DNA of 64,000 nt from an alpha proteobacterium SCGC AAA028-C07 (GCA_000419465.1 ATTB01000001.1:1-64000); one strand, 5' to 3'. Positions 18,359 to 27,350 are shown, counted from the stretch's first letter. The notes: generated from the sequence alone by a model not told the origin. Numbers and translations are program-made.

Positions 18359-19406
18359 GAAAAATGTTTTATCAAATAAAATTCTTGCTTGGTACGATAA
18401 TCATCAAAGAGATTTGCCATGGCGAAGATATCGCGGTTTTCAGGATAGAATTTATAAAGTTTTAGTCAGCGAGTTTATGCTTCAGCAAACTCAAGTTAAA
18501 ATAGTGATTCCTTTTTTCAATAAGTTTTTAAAAACATTTCCTAATTTAAAAAAATTATCAAAAGCAAAGTTAGAAAAGGTTTATAAACTTTGGCAGGGAC
18601 TTGGATATTATTCTAGAGCAAAAAATTTACTTAATACTGCAAAAATAATTCAGTCAAAATACAAAGGAACACTGCCTGATGATTTTGAAACTTTAAAGAG
18701 CTTTCCTGGAATTGGCGATTATACTGCGTCAGCTATTATGGCCATAGCATTTAATAAAGATTTTATAGGCATAGATGGAAACGTGGAAAGATTTGTAGCT
18801 AGATTATTTGGTTATAAAAATAACAAAAAGAATTTTAAAAATTGTATTTTTTTAAAATTAAAAGAAATTAAATCAGAAAATAATTTTTCTCAATTCGCAC
18901 AAGCATTAATGGAGATGGGAGCATTAGTATGTACTCCGCAAAATCCAAAATGTAATATTTGTCCTGTAAAGCAAAATTGTATTTCTTTTAAAAAAAAAGA
19001 TTTCGATTATAAAATCTTCAATAAGAAGAAAGTTAATATTAAAAAATATTATTTATTATATGCTTCAGAAAAAAATAAAATTTTATTTTTTAATAAAAAA
19101 AATAAATTATTAAAAGATTTTGCGAATCTCCCATTAATAGATTATAAAAAAAATTTATTTGACATGAATTTTAAAAAAAATAGTTTTCTTTTCGAGGGCC
19201 AGCCAAAAATAATTGAAAAGAATTTTATTCATAATATTTCTAATATTAAAATGGTAATTAAAATTGTTCTTTTTAAAAGAATTAAAAAAATTAAGGATAA
19301 ACAATTTTACTGGATAAATTATAATAAAATGGATAACTCATTATTATCAGGTTTCTCAAAAAAATTTATAGAATTAATAAAATCAAAAAAGATTAAATAT
19401 GTTTAA
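18357..19406 (+). CDS. mutY: A/G-specific adenine glycosylase
   Basis: The 349-residue MutY removes adenine mispaired with 8-oxoguanine. It has the catalytic Glu in VSEFMLQQTQV, the helix-hairpin-helix and catalytic Asp in SFPGIGDYTASAIMAIAF...GIDGNVERFVARLF, and the 4Fe-4S loop CTPQNPKCNICPVKQNC (C-x6-C-x2-C-x5-C). The lysine-rich C-terminal third is the NUDIX-like 8-oxoG recognition domain, poorly conserved here. Its ATG overlaps the start of the divergent DUF721 gene, and it overlaps the next gene by 8 bp. Confidence 0.95.
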   Translation: MKNVLSNKILAWYDNHQRDLPWRRYRGFQDRIYKVLVSEFMLQQTQVKIVIPFFNKFLKTFPNLKKLSKAKLEKVYKLWQGLGYYSRAKNLLNTAKIIQSKYKGTLPDDFETLKSFPGIGDYTASAIMAIAFNKDFIGIDGNVERFVARLFGYKNNKKNFKNCIFLKLKEIKSENNFSQFAQALMEMGALVCTPQNPKCNICPVKQNCISFKKKDFDYKIFNKKKVNIKKYYLLYASEKNKILFFNKKNKLLKDFANLPLIDYKKNLFDMNFKKNSFLFEGQPKIIEKNFIHNISNIKMVIKIVLFKRIKKIKDKQFYWINYNKMDNSLLSGFSKKFIELIKSKKIKYV

Positions 19407-20598
19407 AAAAATTATTATTATTGGAGGAGGCATTGCTGGGTTAACTCTAGCTAATTTTCTAAAAAAAAATAATTTTAATAATTTTAGAATATATGAAAGA
19501 TTTGAAAGAAAGTTATCAAGGCCTACGGGAATTCAATTAACTCCAAATGCAGTAAGAATTTTAGATTTTTTAGATTCAAGATTTTTTTTGAATAATAATT
19601 TTCATAGAATTAATTATTTAAGTATTAACCCAGTACATTCTGGTGATTTTACAAGTAAGTTTGAAGTTAGGATGAATCTTCAAAATATTGTTAGTGATAA
19701 AATTCCTTATCTAACCTGCGATAGAAATATTTTAATAAAATTTCTAGAAAAAAATTTAACTCCTAAGGAAATTTTTTATAACAAACAAGTTGTACAAACC
19801 ATTAAGGATCATAATATTATTAGAGTTAAATTTAGCGATGGTTCAGAAGATTATTGCGATCTGTTAGTTTCCGCTGATGGAATGTTTTCTAAGTCAAGGT
19901 TGGATAACAATATAATTAAAAGCACAAATTTTTATGCTTACAGAGGTGTATTAAAAAACTTTTATTCAAAATATTCATTAGAGAATGATGTTGTTCGTTT
20001 ATGGTTAAGTGGAAATAAACATTTAGTAACCTATTTTATTAATAATCAGAACAATTTAAGTTTTACAGGAATTAGCAAATCTTCAGAAAAAACAACGTAC
20101 ACAGGCGATGATGTAAATTATTCAATTCCATTTCCAGCAGATCAATTTAGAAGCATATTTTTTTCAGAAAATAAAATTTTAAGAGAGACGCTAGATACGC
20201 TTCACGAGGTATATCGATGGCCAATATTTTCTTTAAAAAAGAGAGTTTTTTATAGAGACAATCAAATCTTTATTGGGGATTCTTCTCATGGCACTGTACC
20301 TTTTCAGGCGCAGGGAGCCGCATTAGCAATAGAAGATTCCTATGTTTTGTATGAACAAATTATTAAGAATGTTACTAATAACCTGGGTGTATTTTATTTT
20401 AATAAACGGAACAGTAGAGTTAGAAGAATAATTCTTAGATCACATCTAAATGTTTTTTTATTTCATTTGAAAAATCCATTTTTAATTATTTTGAGAAGCA
20501 TATTATTCAAGATAATAGAGAAGTCTTTTTTAGCTAAAAAACTTATGTTTGGGTGGATTTTTAATTATAATCCAAGAAGTTCTAGTTATTTTTTCTGA
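19399..20598 (+). CDS. FAD-dependent aromatic-ring monooxygenase (UbiH/salicylate hydroxylase class)
   Basis: The 399-residue flavoprotein has the N-terminal dinucleotide fold GGGIAGLTLANFLKKN, the DG motif CDLLVSADGMFSKSRL and the GD motif FIGDSSHGTVPFQAQGAALAIEDS. These define class A flavin monooxygenases, which hydroxylate aromatic rings with NAD(P)H and oxygen. The FQAQGAALAIEDS form is closer to salicylate-hydroxylase-like enzymes, but a role in ubiquinone ring hydroxylation cannot be excluded. It overlaps mutY by 8 bp and convergent ccrM by 17 bp. Confidence 0.85.
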   Translation: MFKKIIIIGGGIAGLTLANFLKKNNFNNFRIYERFERKLSRPTGIQLTPNAVRILDFLDSRFFLNNNFHRINYLSINPVHSGDFTSKFEVRMNLQNIVSDKIPYLTCDRNILIKFLEKNLTPKEIFYNKQVVQTIKDHNIIRVKFSDGSEDYCDLLVSADGMFSKSRLDNNIIKSTNFYAYRGVLKNFYSKYSLENDVVRLWLSGNKHLVTYFINNQNNLSFTGISKSSEKTTYTGDDVNYSIPFPADQFRSIFFSENKILRETLDTLHEVYRWPIFSLKKRVFYRDNQIFIGDSSHGTVPFQAQGAALAIEDSYVLYEQIIKNVTNNLGVFYFNKRNSRVRRIILRSHLNVFLFHLKNPFLIILRSILFKIIEKSFLAKKLMFGWIFNYNPRSSSYFF

Positions 20599-21652
20599 TT
20601 TTTTCTCTTAAGTGATCGAGCGGATATAGTTTATTTTCCATTTTAATATGCCAAAAAGACCAGCCATTGCAGCTTTCGGTCCCTTGTGCTTTAGCACCAA
20701 CGCTATGAATAGATCCTGTGATATCTTTGTATAAAATACTACCATCAGCCATTACATGTGCCTGAATTTTATTTTTGGCATCAAATAATTTTAATCCAGG
20801 CTCTATTATTCCACTTTCAATTAAATAACCAAAAGGTATCCTTTTTTCATTTCTTTTGTTCTCTATAGTTTTTAAAAAATTATCATCAACTTTTTTTATT
20901 TTTTTTATTCTTGTCTCAGCAGTTTGAAAATACTGTTTATTACTTTCTATTCCGTAATAGTATCGTCCTAGTTTTTTAGCAACAGCTCCAGTTGTGCCAG
21001 TACCAAAAAAAGGATCTAATATAAAATCACCTTTTTTAGTCGAAGATAGAATAATTCTGTACAATAAGCCCTCGGGTTTTTGTGTTGAATGAACTTTATT
21101 ACCTTCTTCATTTTTTATTCTTTCGTTTCCGGTGCAAAGAGCCAATTCCCAGTCAGATCTCATTTGTTTGTCATCATTAAAACATTTTAATGATTTATAG
21201 TTAAACGTGTATTTTGAATTTTTGCTTTTAGCAGCCCAGATTAGTGTTTCGTGAGCATTAGTAAATCTTGTTCCTTTAAAGTTAGGCATAGGATTTCTTT
21301 TATTCCATATTATGTCATTAAGAATCCAAAAATCTTTATCTTGTATTACTTTGCCTAATCTAAAAATATTATGATAAGTTCCGATTACCCATATTGTTCC
21401 ATTCGGTTTTAAAACTCTTTTGCATTCGTTGATCCACGAAATAGAAAATTCATCATATTTTTTTAAACTATCAAATTTATCCCAATCATCGTTTACGGCT
21501 TTAACTTTAGAATGATCTGGTCTCTCTAAATTACTTTGTAATTGAAGATTGTAAGGAGGATCTGCAAAAATACAGTCAAAAGTTTCATTTGGAATTTTTT
21601 TTAATTCTTTTAATGAATCCCCAAGAATGATCGTGTCCCTATTTATTGTCAT
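20582..21652 (-). CDS. ccrM: Cell-cycle DNA adenine methyltransferase CcrM (GANTC)
   Basis: The 356-residue beta-class N6-adenine methyltransferase has motif IV ADPPYNLQL near residue 30 ahead of the SAM-binding motif I DPFFGTGTTGAVA near residue 218. The C-terminal domain (about 265-356) with GSIHSVGAKAQGTESCNGWSFWH is the extension typical of CcrM, which methylates GANTC in alphaproteobacteria and ties replication to transcription. There is no restriction partner nearby, as expected for an orphan methylase. A GANTC site lies in its own upstream region. Confidence 0.95.
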   Translation of the reverse strand: MTINRDTIILGDSLKELKKIPNETFDCIFADPPYNLQLQSNLERPDHSKVKAVNDDWDKFDSLKKYDEFSISWINECKRVLKPNGTIWVIGTYHNIFRLGKVIQDKDFWILNDIIWNKRNPMPNFKGTRFTNAHETLIWAAKSKNSKYTFNYKSLKCFNDDKQMRSDWELALCTGNERIKNEEGNKVHSTQKPEGLLYRIILSSTKKGDFILDPFFGTGTTGAVAKKLGRYYYGIESNKQYFQTAETRIKKIKKVDDNFLKTIENKRNEKRIPFGYLIESGIIEPGLKLFDAKNKIQAHVMADGSILYKDITGSIHSVGAKAQGTESCNGWSFWHIKMENKLYPLDHLREKIRKNN

Positions 21653-21681
21653 ACAACTAAGGAGAGAAAATAATATTAGAA

Positions 21682-21686
21682 GACTC
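21682..21686. promoter_or_regulatory. GANTC (CcrM target) site upstream of ccrM
   Basis: GACTC lies 30 bp before the ccrM start, in the 76-bp gap to rnhB. On the ccrM strand it reads GAGTC between a TTGACT (possible -35, complement of 21690-21695) and a TATTAT (possible -10, spacer about 15 bp). Methylation feedback on ccrM through GANTC is known in Caulobacter; whether it works here is inference from position. Confidence 0.35.
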
Positions 21687-21728
21687 CCTCAGTCAACTTA
21701 TGTCTGCGTATTGATTGTGTCTTATTTT

Positions 21729-22319
21729 TTAATTTATCAATAGGTTGTGTATGGGGGAAAAAGTCTTCCTATGATGCTCAGTAATTCCAAATTTTTTAAT
21801 AGCTTCTAGATGTTTTTTTGTTCCATAACCGCAATTCTTTTCCCAACTATAATTTGGAAACTTTAAAGACAGTTCCTCCATAAATAAATCTCTAGAAACT
21901 TTCGCTATTATAGACGCCGCTGCTATAGAAATGCATTTTTGATCGCCTTTAATAACCGTTCTAATATTTTTATTTTTGTCAGGAGAAAAATTTCCATCAA
22001 CAAGAATAACATGATTTTTAATATTAATTTTTTCTAAGGCTCTATTCATTGCAAGCAAAGAAGACTGCAATATATTTAATTCTTCAATTTCTTTAACAGA
22101 AGAGATACCAACGCTATACTCACATTTTTTTATAAGTCCTTTAAATATTTCTAATCTTTTAGATTTGTTAAGTTTTTTAGAGTCATTAATTCCTTCGGGA
22201 AAATTGTTTTGATCTAACTTAATTGCAGCAGCAAAAACTGGTCCGGCTAAGCATCCTCTGCCAACTTCGTCTACACCAATTATATTTTTGCCAAACTTAA
22301 GATCATTTAAAATATTCAT
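21729..22319 (-). CDS. rnhB: Ribonuclease HII
   Basis: The 196-residue enzyme has GVDEVGRGCLAGPV, the RNase HII DEG(R)G signature, plus NDSKKLN and IIAKVSRDLFM. It removes single ribonucleotides and RNA primers from DNA. Its ATG overlaps the stop of the upstream UDG-like gene by one base (TAATG), so both are probably one transcript. Length is normal. Confidence 0.96.
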   Translation of the reverse strand: MNILNDLKFGKNIIGVDEVGRGCLAGPVFAAAIKLDQNNFPEGINDSKKLNKSKRLEIFKGLIKKCEYSVGISSVKEIEELNILQSSLLAMNRALEKINIKNHVILVDGNFSPDKNKNIRTVIKGDQKCISIAAASIIAKVSRDLFMEELSLKFPNYSWEKNCGYGTKKHLEAIKKFGITEHHRKTFSPIHNLLIN

Positions 22320-22981
22320 TAGTTTTTATATATTTCATTTCTAAATTTTTTAAGATCTTCCCATGATAATTTTTTATTTTCAGGCTCTCTTAATAAGATT
22401 TCTGGGTCAAAAGTTGTGAATGTTATAAATTTATTTTTATTAACAATAATTGAACCCCATTTTCCATGAATATCTAATATTTTTTTTTTAGAATCATTAA
22501 AAAAATTAGAAGCTATTTCTCCAAGTAATAAAATATATTTTGGTTTGATAATTTTTAAATGTTTAGTTAAAATATCTTTATAAAAATTACTTTTATTTCT
22601 AATGTCAATATCCTTTTCAAAATAAATATTGGATAAATAATATTTCTCTTTCTCGAGAGATATTGATGATAGCATTTTATTCAAAAGTTCACCCCTAGAT
22701 CCAGATAAGATTTCTTGATTTTTAACATCATCATCATTCGGACAATCCCCCAGTATCATAATTTGAGAATCTGGATTTCCTTTATAAAAAAAATTATTAT
22801 TATTTTTGGTATTTAGTTGATTATTAATCTCTTTAAATAGTTGCGAAACTAACTGTTCTTTATTAGCAAAGGCCTGGTGATTAGATTTAGTTATATCATT
22901 GGAAAAAATATTATTAACATTTAAAGTTGAATAGTATTCCAGTAGGTTTATAGTTTTATTACTTAAATATTTTTTGAGCAT
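22319..22981 (-). CDS. Uracil-DNA glycosylase superfamily protein, degenerate family 4-like
   Basis: The 220-residue product has the fold markers of the family 4 UDG group: MILGDCPNDDDVKNQEILSGSRGELLNKML (motif 1 and the loop before the GxLLxxML helix), YILLLGEIA, DIHGKWG and FDPEILLREPENKKLSWEDLK. Several key features are missing. There is only one cysteine in the whole protein, so the 4Fe-4S ligands of family 4 are absent, and the histidine of the HPxxLLR motif is an aspartate (FDPEILLR). It may be a specialised glycosylase or an inactive DNA-binding relative. It is coupled to rnhB. Confidence 0.75.
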   Translation of the reverse strand: MLKKYLSNKTINLLEYYSTLNVNNIFSNDITKSNHQAFANKEQLVSQLFKEINNQLNTKNNNNFFYKGNPDSQIMILGDCPNDDDVKNQEILSGSRGELLNKMLSSISLEKEKYYLSNIYFEKDIDIRNKSNFYKDILTKHLKIIKPKYILLLGEIASNFFNDSKKKILDIHGKWGSIIVNKNKFITFTTFDPEILLREPENKKLSWEDLKKFRNEIYKN

Positions 22982-22985
22982 TTTT

Positions 22986-24707
22986 ATGAATAAAAAATTT
23001 TTTTACATAGTGTTTTTTTTGTTATTTATAGCAAATTATTCGTATTTAAATGCTAATATTTTAGAAAATAAAAAAAGATTAGTTAAAAATTCAAATTACT
23101 TTTCTAATTATTTATCTGGCAGTGTTTCTTTACAAAAAAATGACTCGCGGAAAGCTTATAATTTTTTCGAAAATATTGAAAATTTAGGAATTTATCATTC
23201 AGAATTTAATCTGAAGTATGTCGAAACATTAGTTAATAATGGTAAAATTGAAGAAGCTTATATATTTATAAAAAAGTTAGATAAATCTTATCAATCTTTA
23301 TATCCATTTAATCTCATATTATTTGTTCATGATTTTAAAAAAGAAAGATACTCAAAATTACAAAGCTATATTTCTTTACCCAAACAAAGCTTTAGTGACC
23401 CACTACTATTAGAATTGTATCAAAATCTTGGTTTGTGGGCAGATTTATCAAATAAGAATACTGAAGACTTAAACGAAAAGATTAACAGGTCAAATTCAAG
23501 TTTTAAAAATGTTTCTTTAACGCAAAAAATTCTAATTAATTTGTATTTAGATAATCAGAAAAATATTGATCTAAATTTTAGTGAAATTTCTAATAAAAAA
23601 GAATTAAATAGGTATAATTATTTTTATTTATCTTATTATCTAGAAAAAAATAATAAAGATAAAATTAATGATATTATCAATCGGAATTTAGAAATATCCT
23701 CTGAAAATTTATTATTTAAACAGCTCTTTTTAGACTCTCGTGAAAATAAATTTTATAAAATTGACAAATTTTACAAAAGAAAAAATATTAATCATGGTTT
23801 AGCAGAATTATTATATTTATTTGCTAACTTTTATCAAAACTATGAACAAGTTCAGATTTCAAATTTTTATTTAAACTTGAGTGAATTTTTAAATCCTAAT
23901 TTTTTGTCTAATAAAATCTTAAAAGTAGAAAATCTTATTATATTAAATAATTTAGAAGAATCAGAAAAAGAAATAAAGATCATTGAAAAACTAGGAAAGG
24001 AATTTAATTGGTATGCAAATTTAATAAGGTTAAGATTTTTACCAAACAATAACACTGATAAGCAAATTAATTTACTTGAAAACTTTTTAAAAAATAATGA
24101 ATTTTTTGCATCTGAAAAATATTTTGAATTAGCAAATTTTCTAAGAGCTAATAAAAATTACACCAAATCTATAGAATTATATGAAAAATCAATAGCATTA
24201 AAAAAGGATAAAAGAGATGATGATTGGATTTATTATTACAATCTAGCTATTAGCCAAGAGCGAGCAGGGACATGGGAAAATGCAGAAAAAAATTTTTTAC
24301 AAGCTCTTAAAATTTCACCTAAGCAGCCTGAGGTTTTAAATTATTTAGCATATAGTTGGTTAGAAAAAAAAATTAATTTAGATAAAGCAAAAGAAATGTT
24401 AGTTGAGGCTGTCAACTTAAGTAAAGGACGAGGATATATTTTAGATTCACTTGGCTGGGCATATTTTTTACTGAAAGATTTTGATAAAGCAGAAGAAATT
24501 TTGCAGACAGCTTATGAAAAAGAACCTTCAGAAGCAGTTATTTATGATCATTACGGTGATGTTCTTTGGACAAATGGAAAACAAATCCAAGCTAGATATG
24601 TTTGGCAAAATGCTATTAAGCTTAAAAATATTGAGCAAGATTTAAAAGAATCTATTAATAAAAAAATAATTTTTGGATTAGATGATGATGATAAAAAAAA
24701 GTCTTAA
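22986..24707 (+). CDS. Exported TPR-repeat protein
   Basis: I set the start at the ATG at 22986 (MNKKFFYIVFFLLFIANYSYLNA), which gives a clean signal peptide, rather than the TTG at 22974 in the track. The protein of 573 residues is mostly helical; the C-terminal third shows clear tetratricopeptide repeats (DDDWIYYYNLAISQERAGTWENAEKNFLQALKISPKQPEVLNYLAYSW, then YILDSLGWAYFLLKDFDKAEEILQTAY and a third repeat). TPR proteins at this place next to ispE are common in alphaproteobacteria; a scaffolding role in the periplasm or outer membrane is inferred. It overlaps ispE by 26 bp. Confidence 0.88.
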   Translation: MNKKFFYIVFFLLFIANYSYLNANILENKKRLVKNSNYFSNYLSGSVSLQKNDSRKAYNFFENIENLGIYHSEFNLKYVETLVNNGKIEEAYIFIKKLDKSYQSLYPFNLILFVHDFKKERYSKLQSYISLPKQSFSDPLLLELYQNLGLWADLSNKNTEDLNEKINRSNSSFKNVSLTQKILINLYLDNQKNIDLNFSEISNKKELNRYNYFYLSYYLEKNNKDKINDIINRNLEISSENLLFKQLFLDSRENKFYKIDKFYKRKNINHGLAELLYLFANFYQNYEQVQISNFYLNLSEFLNPNFLSNKILKVENLIILNNLEESEKEIKIIEKLGKEFNWYANLIRLRFLPNNNTDKQINLLENFLKNNEFFASEKYFELANFLRANKNYTKSIELYEKSIALKKDKRDDDWIYYYNLAISQERAGTWENAEKNFLQALKISPKQPEVLNYLAYSWLEKKINLDKAKEMLVEAVNLSKGRGYILDSLGWAYFLLKDFDKAEEILQTAYEKEPSEAVIYDHYGDVLWTNGKQIQARYVWQNAIKLKNIEQDLKESINKKIIFGLDDDDKKKS

Positions 24708-25560
24708 AGCTTATGGTAAAATAAATTTATATTTAAAAGTAATCAAAAAATTAAAAAATAAATATCACGAAATAGAAAGCTTATTTTGTTTTTTTAATAT
24801 TTATGATCAGATTTTTGTATCTGCTAATAGAACATATAATCAGATCATTTTTACTGGAAAATTTTCTAAAGGAATAAGCAATACTAACAACACAGTATTA
24901 AAATTATTTAATATTTTAAAGAAATACCCAAAATTTAATAAACATAAATTTAAAATTAGAATTGTAAAAAATATACCACAAGGGTCTGGATTTGGAGGTG
25001 GTTCAGCAGATGTTTCTATATTACTTAATTTTTTTAATAAATATCTAAAACTAAATTTAAAAAAAAAAACAATTTCTTTAATATGTAATAAAATAGGGGC
25101 TGATGTTGAGCCTTCTTTAAATACTAATTTTAAAATTCTTTATGGACCTAATAATAAAATTATAGAATTTAACAAAAAACCAAAATTTAATTTATTATTA
25201 GTTTATCCAAATTGTTTTAATTCCACAAAAAATATTTATCTTTCAAACAAAATATTTTCAAAAAAAAATAATTCTGAAATTTACTTTTTAAAAAAGAATA
25301 TTCTAAATATGAATTATTTGTTCAAATTTTTAAATTATAAAGGAAATGATCTAGAACAGAGTGCTTTTAAAAAAAACAAGACCATATTAAAATTATTAAC
25401 TTTTCTTAAGAAATTAAAAGGCTGTAAGATAGCCAGAATGACAGGTAGTGGTTCAGCTTGTTTTGCTATTTTTGAAAATAACTCACATTTAGCTGAAGCT
25501 ATTCTTTCTCTAAAAAAACATTATAAAAGTTATTGGATAAGGAAAGCAAAAATAATATAA
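24682..25560 (+). CDS. ispE: 4-diphosphocytidyl-2-C-methyl-D-erythritol kinase
   Basis: The GHMP-family kinase phosphorylates CDP-methylerythritol in the MEP pathway. Visible motifs are SLKAYGKINLYLKV at the N-terminus, the ATP loop PQGSGFGGGSADVS, and MTGSGSACFAIF near the C-terminus. The start is ambiguous because of three ATG codons in a row (24682, 24685, 24688) within a GATGATGATGATAAA tract shared with the end of the TPR gene. The product is about 292 residues and very lysine-rich, like other genes in this part of the window. Confidence 0.94.
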   Translation: MMMIKKSLKAYGKINLYLKVIKKLKNKYHEIESLFCFFNIYDQIFVSANRTYNQIIFTGKFSKGISNTNNTVLKLFNILKKYPKFNKHKFKIRIVKNIPQGSGFGGGSADVSILLNFFNKYLKLNLKKKTISLICNKIGADVEPSLNTNFKILYGPNNKIIEFNKKPKFNLLLVYPNCFNSTKNIYLSNKIFSKKNNSEIYFLKKNILNMNYLFKFLNYKGNDLEQSAFKKNKTILKLLTFLKKLKGCKIARMTGSGSACFAIFENNSHLAEAILSLKKHYKSYWIRKAKII

Positions 25561-25581
25561 CCTTATTTCTAAAATTAATAT

Positions 25582-25655
25582 TGGGGCTTAGCCAAGCGGT
25601 AAGGCAGCGGGTTTTGATCCCGCCATCCCAGGTTCGAATCCTGGAGCCCCAGCCA
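25582..25655 (+). tRNA. tRNA-Gln (anticodon TTG)
   Basis: A full cloverleaf folds: acceptor TGGGGCT/AGCCCCA, anticodon stem GCGGG/CCCGC around the loop TTTTGAT (anticodon TTG), T arm CCAGG-TTCGAAT-CCTGG, discriminator G and an encoded CCA. The tRNA is 74 nt. It sits 21 bp after ispE. The ORF called on the opposite strand across it (25588-25791, ending AGAPGFEPGMAGSKPAALPLG) is the well-known antisense-tRNA artefact. Confidence 0.97.
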
Positions 25656-25672
25656 AGTTAAAAATAATTGCT

Positions 25673-26143
25673 GTGATTAGAGAAGAAAAAAAATCAGATA
25701 ATAAAAAAATTTTTTTACTTGAAGAAGTTGTTCTAGGTCCAGGAAGATATGCAAGACCCAGTTTTAGATTAAGAGAGAATCTCGAGCACAATATTAAATA
25801 TTCAAAAGTTTATTGCAAAGGACAGAAAATAATTGGAAGCATCAGATATTTTAATTGTAAAATAGAAAATAATAGTGGGTTAATGCTTGGACCCCTAATA
25901 GTTGATCAGAAATTCAAAGGAAGAGGGATAGGTAAAGAATTAGTTAACAAAAGCATAGATGCTATTAACGAAGAGAATATTGATTTTATTATTTTAATTG
26001 GAGAATTTGATTATTACGGACAATTTGGTTTTGAAAGAAATATCAATGTATATTTTTCATTAAATGTTAGAAAAGAAAAAATTTTATTAAAAAAATTATC
26101 AGAAAAAAATAGTACATTTTCTGGTAAAATAGAATTATATTAA
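25673..26143 (+). CDS. GNAT family N-acetyltransferase (YhbS-like)
   Basis: The 156-residue protein has the GNAT acetyl-CoA loop LGPLIVDQKFKGRGIGKELVNKSID (Q/RxxGxG/A type) and YYGQFGFER, typical of YhbS-like acetyltransferases. The substrate is unknown. The start is a GTG at 25673; no better in-frame ATG exists before the first strand. It lies between the tRNA and the CCA-adding enzyme gene (8 bp), so the pair may be co-transcribed. Confidence 0.85.
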   Translation: MIREEKKSDNKKIFLLEEVVLGPGRYARPSFRLRENLEHNIKYSKVYCKGQKIIGSIRYFNCKIENNSGLMLGPLIVDQKFKGRGIGKELVNKSIDAINEENIDFIILIGEFDYYGQFGFERNINVYFSLNVRKEKILLKKLSEKNSTFSGKIELY

Positions 26144-26151
26144 TATTTTTA

Positions 26152-27342
26152 ATGAGAAAATCATTTTTATTTTCTAAAGAAAATAAAAAATTAATTTCAA
26201 TTTTAAATCCAATTAACTTAGAAACGCAAACACAATTTGTTGGAGGCTGTGTTAGAAAGGCAATAGAGGGAAAATTAACAACAGATATCGATTTGGCTAC
26301 CGTTTATAAGCCAGAGGAGGTTAAAAAAATATTATTAAAAAATAATTATAAAGTCTTAGATTTAGCAATTAAATATGGTTCAATTACAACCTTCTCTAAG
26401 AATTATAAATATGAAATTACATCTTTAAGAAAAGATATAAAGCCTGATGGCAGGCATACAAAGATTCAATGGACCAATAATTGGTTAGAAGATTCCTTAA
26501 GAAGAGATTTTACAATCAATGCAATTTATTGTGATAAATTTGGAAAGATTTTTGATCCAGTAAATGGAACCCGGGATTTAAAAAATAAAAAGATTATTTT
26601 TATCGGAAGTGCAGATTTAAGAATTAAAGAAGATTATTTAAGAATTCTAAGATTCATAAGATTTTCATTAGAATACAACTCTAATATTAAAGATCGCAAT
26701 ATTATAAGAATTATTAATAAAAATGTTAGATTTTTAAAATTTATCTCCCAAGAAAGATTATTTATTGAGTTAAAAAAAATTTTAGAATTAAAAAATTTTT
26801 TTAAAATTAATAATAAGAATTATTTCAAGAAGATTATTAGCCGAGTATATAAAATAAAATTCTTTGAGAGATTAAATAGAGTTAAGATTTTGAATGAAAA
26901 ATTAGGATTAAATTTAGATTATCTTCAACTACTTTCAATATTATTAGTTGGATATGATAAAAAAAATATCTATTTTGCTAGAGAATTTCGACTGTCTAAC
27001 AAGGATAAAGACTATCTTAATTTTATTTACGAACAGTTTAAGTTACTAAAAAATAAACCTTATGGTTATCAGACAATCAGACGTCAGTTATATTTTTATG
27101 ATAAAGAATTTACTTTAGATTTTTTAAATTTTATTTTTTGTGTAAAAAAGGAAGTTAATTTAAAAACTTTTATAAAGTACAGACTATTTATTAAAAAATT
27201 TAAAGTCCCAAAATTTCCTATTTCGGGAGATTTTTTAATTAAAAAAGGATTTAAACAAGGAAAGAAACTTGGAAAAAAATTAGAATTTTTAAAAGATTCT
27301 TGGATTGAAAATAATTTTAAATTAAATTTGCGTAATATTTAA
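26152..27342 (+). CDS. cca: CCA tRNA nucleotidyltransferase
   Basis: The 396-residue class II nucleotidyltransferase has FVGGCVRKAIEGKLTTDIDLAT (GG motif and catalytic DxD), then DGRHTKIQWTNNWLEDSLRRDFTINAIYCD and the RILRFIRFSLEY segment. It repairs or adds the 3' CCA of tRNAs; a poly(A) polymerase activity cannot be separated by sequence alone. Both tRNA genes in this window already encode CCA, so a repair role is likely for them. The C-terminal half is highly lysine/asparagine-rich. Confidence 0.92.
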   Translation: MRKSFLFSKENKKLISILNPINLETQTQFVGGCVRKAIEGKLTTDIDLATVYKPEEVKKILLKNNYKVLDLAIKYGSITTFSKNYKYEITSLRKDIKPDGRHTKIQWTNNWLEDSLRRDFTINAIYCDKFGKIFDPVNGTRDLKNKKIIFIGSADLRIKEDYLRILRFIRFSLEYNSNIKDRNIIRIINKNVRFLKFISQERLFIELKKILELKNFFKINNKNYFKKIISRVYKIKFFERLNRVKILNEKLGLNLDYLQLLSILLVGYDKKNIYFAREFRLSNKDKDYLNFIYEQFKLLKNKPYGYQTIRRQLYFYDKEFTLDFLNFIFCVKKEVNLKTFIKYRLFIKKFKVPKFPISGDFLIKKGFKQGKKLGKKLEFLKDSWIENNFKLNLRNI

Positions 27343-27350
27343 TACTTAAA

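Noticed and set aside
25588-25791. 67-residue minus-strand ORF ending AGAPGFEPGMAGSKPAALPLG
   Set aside because: It is the antisense reading of the tRNA-Gln gene, a well-known annotation artefact.
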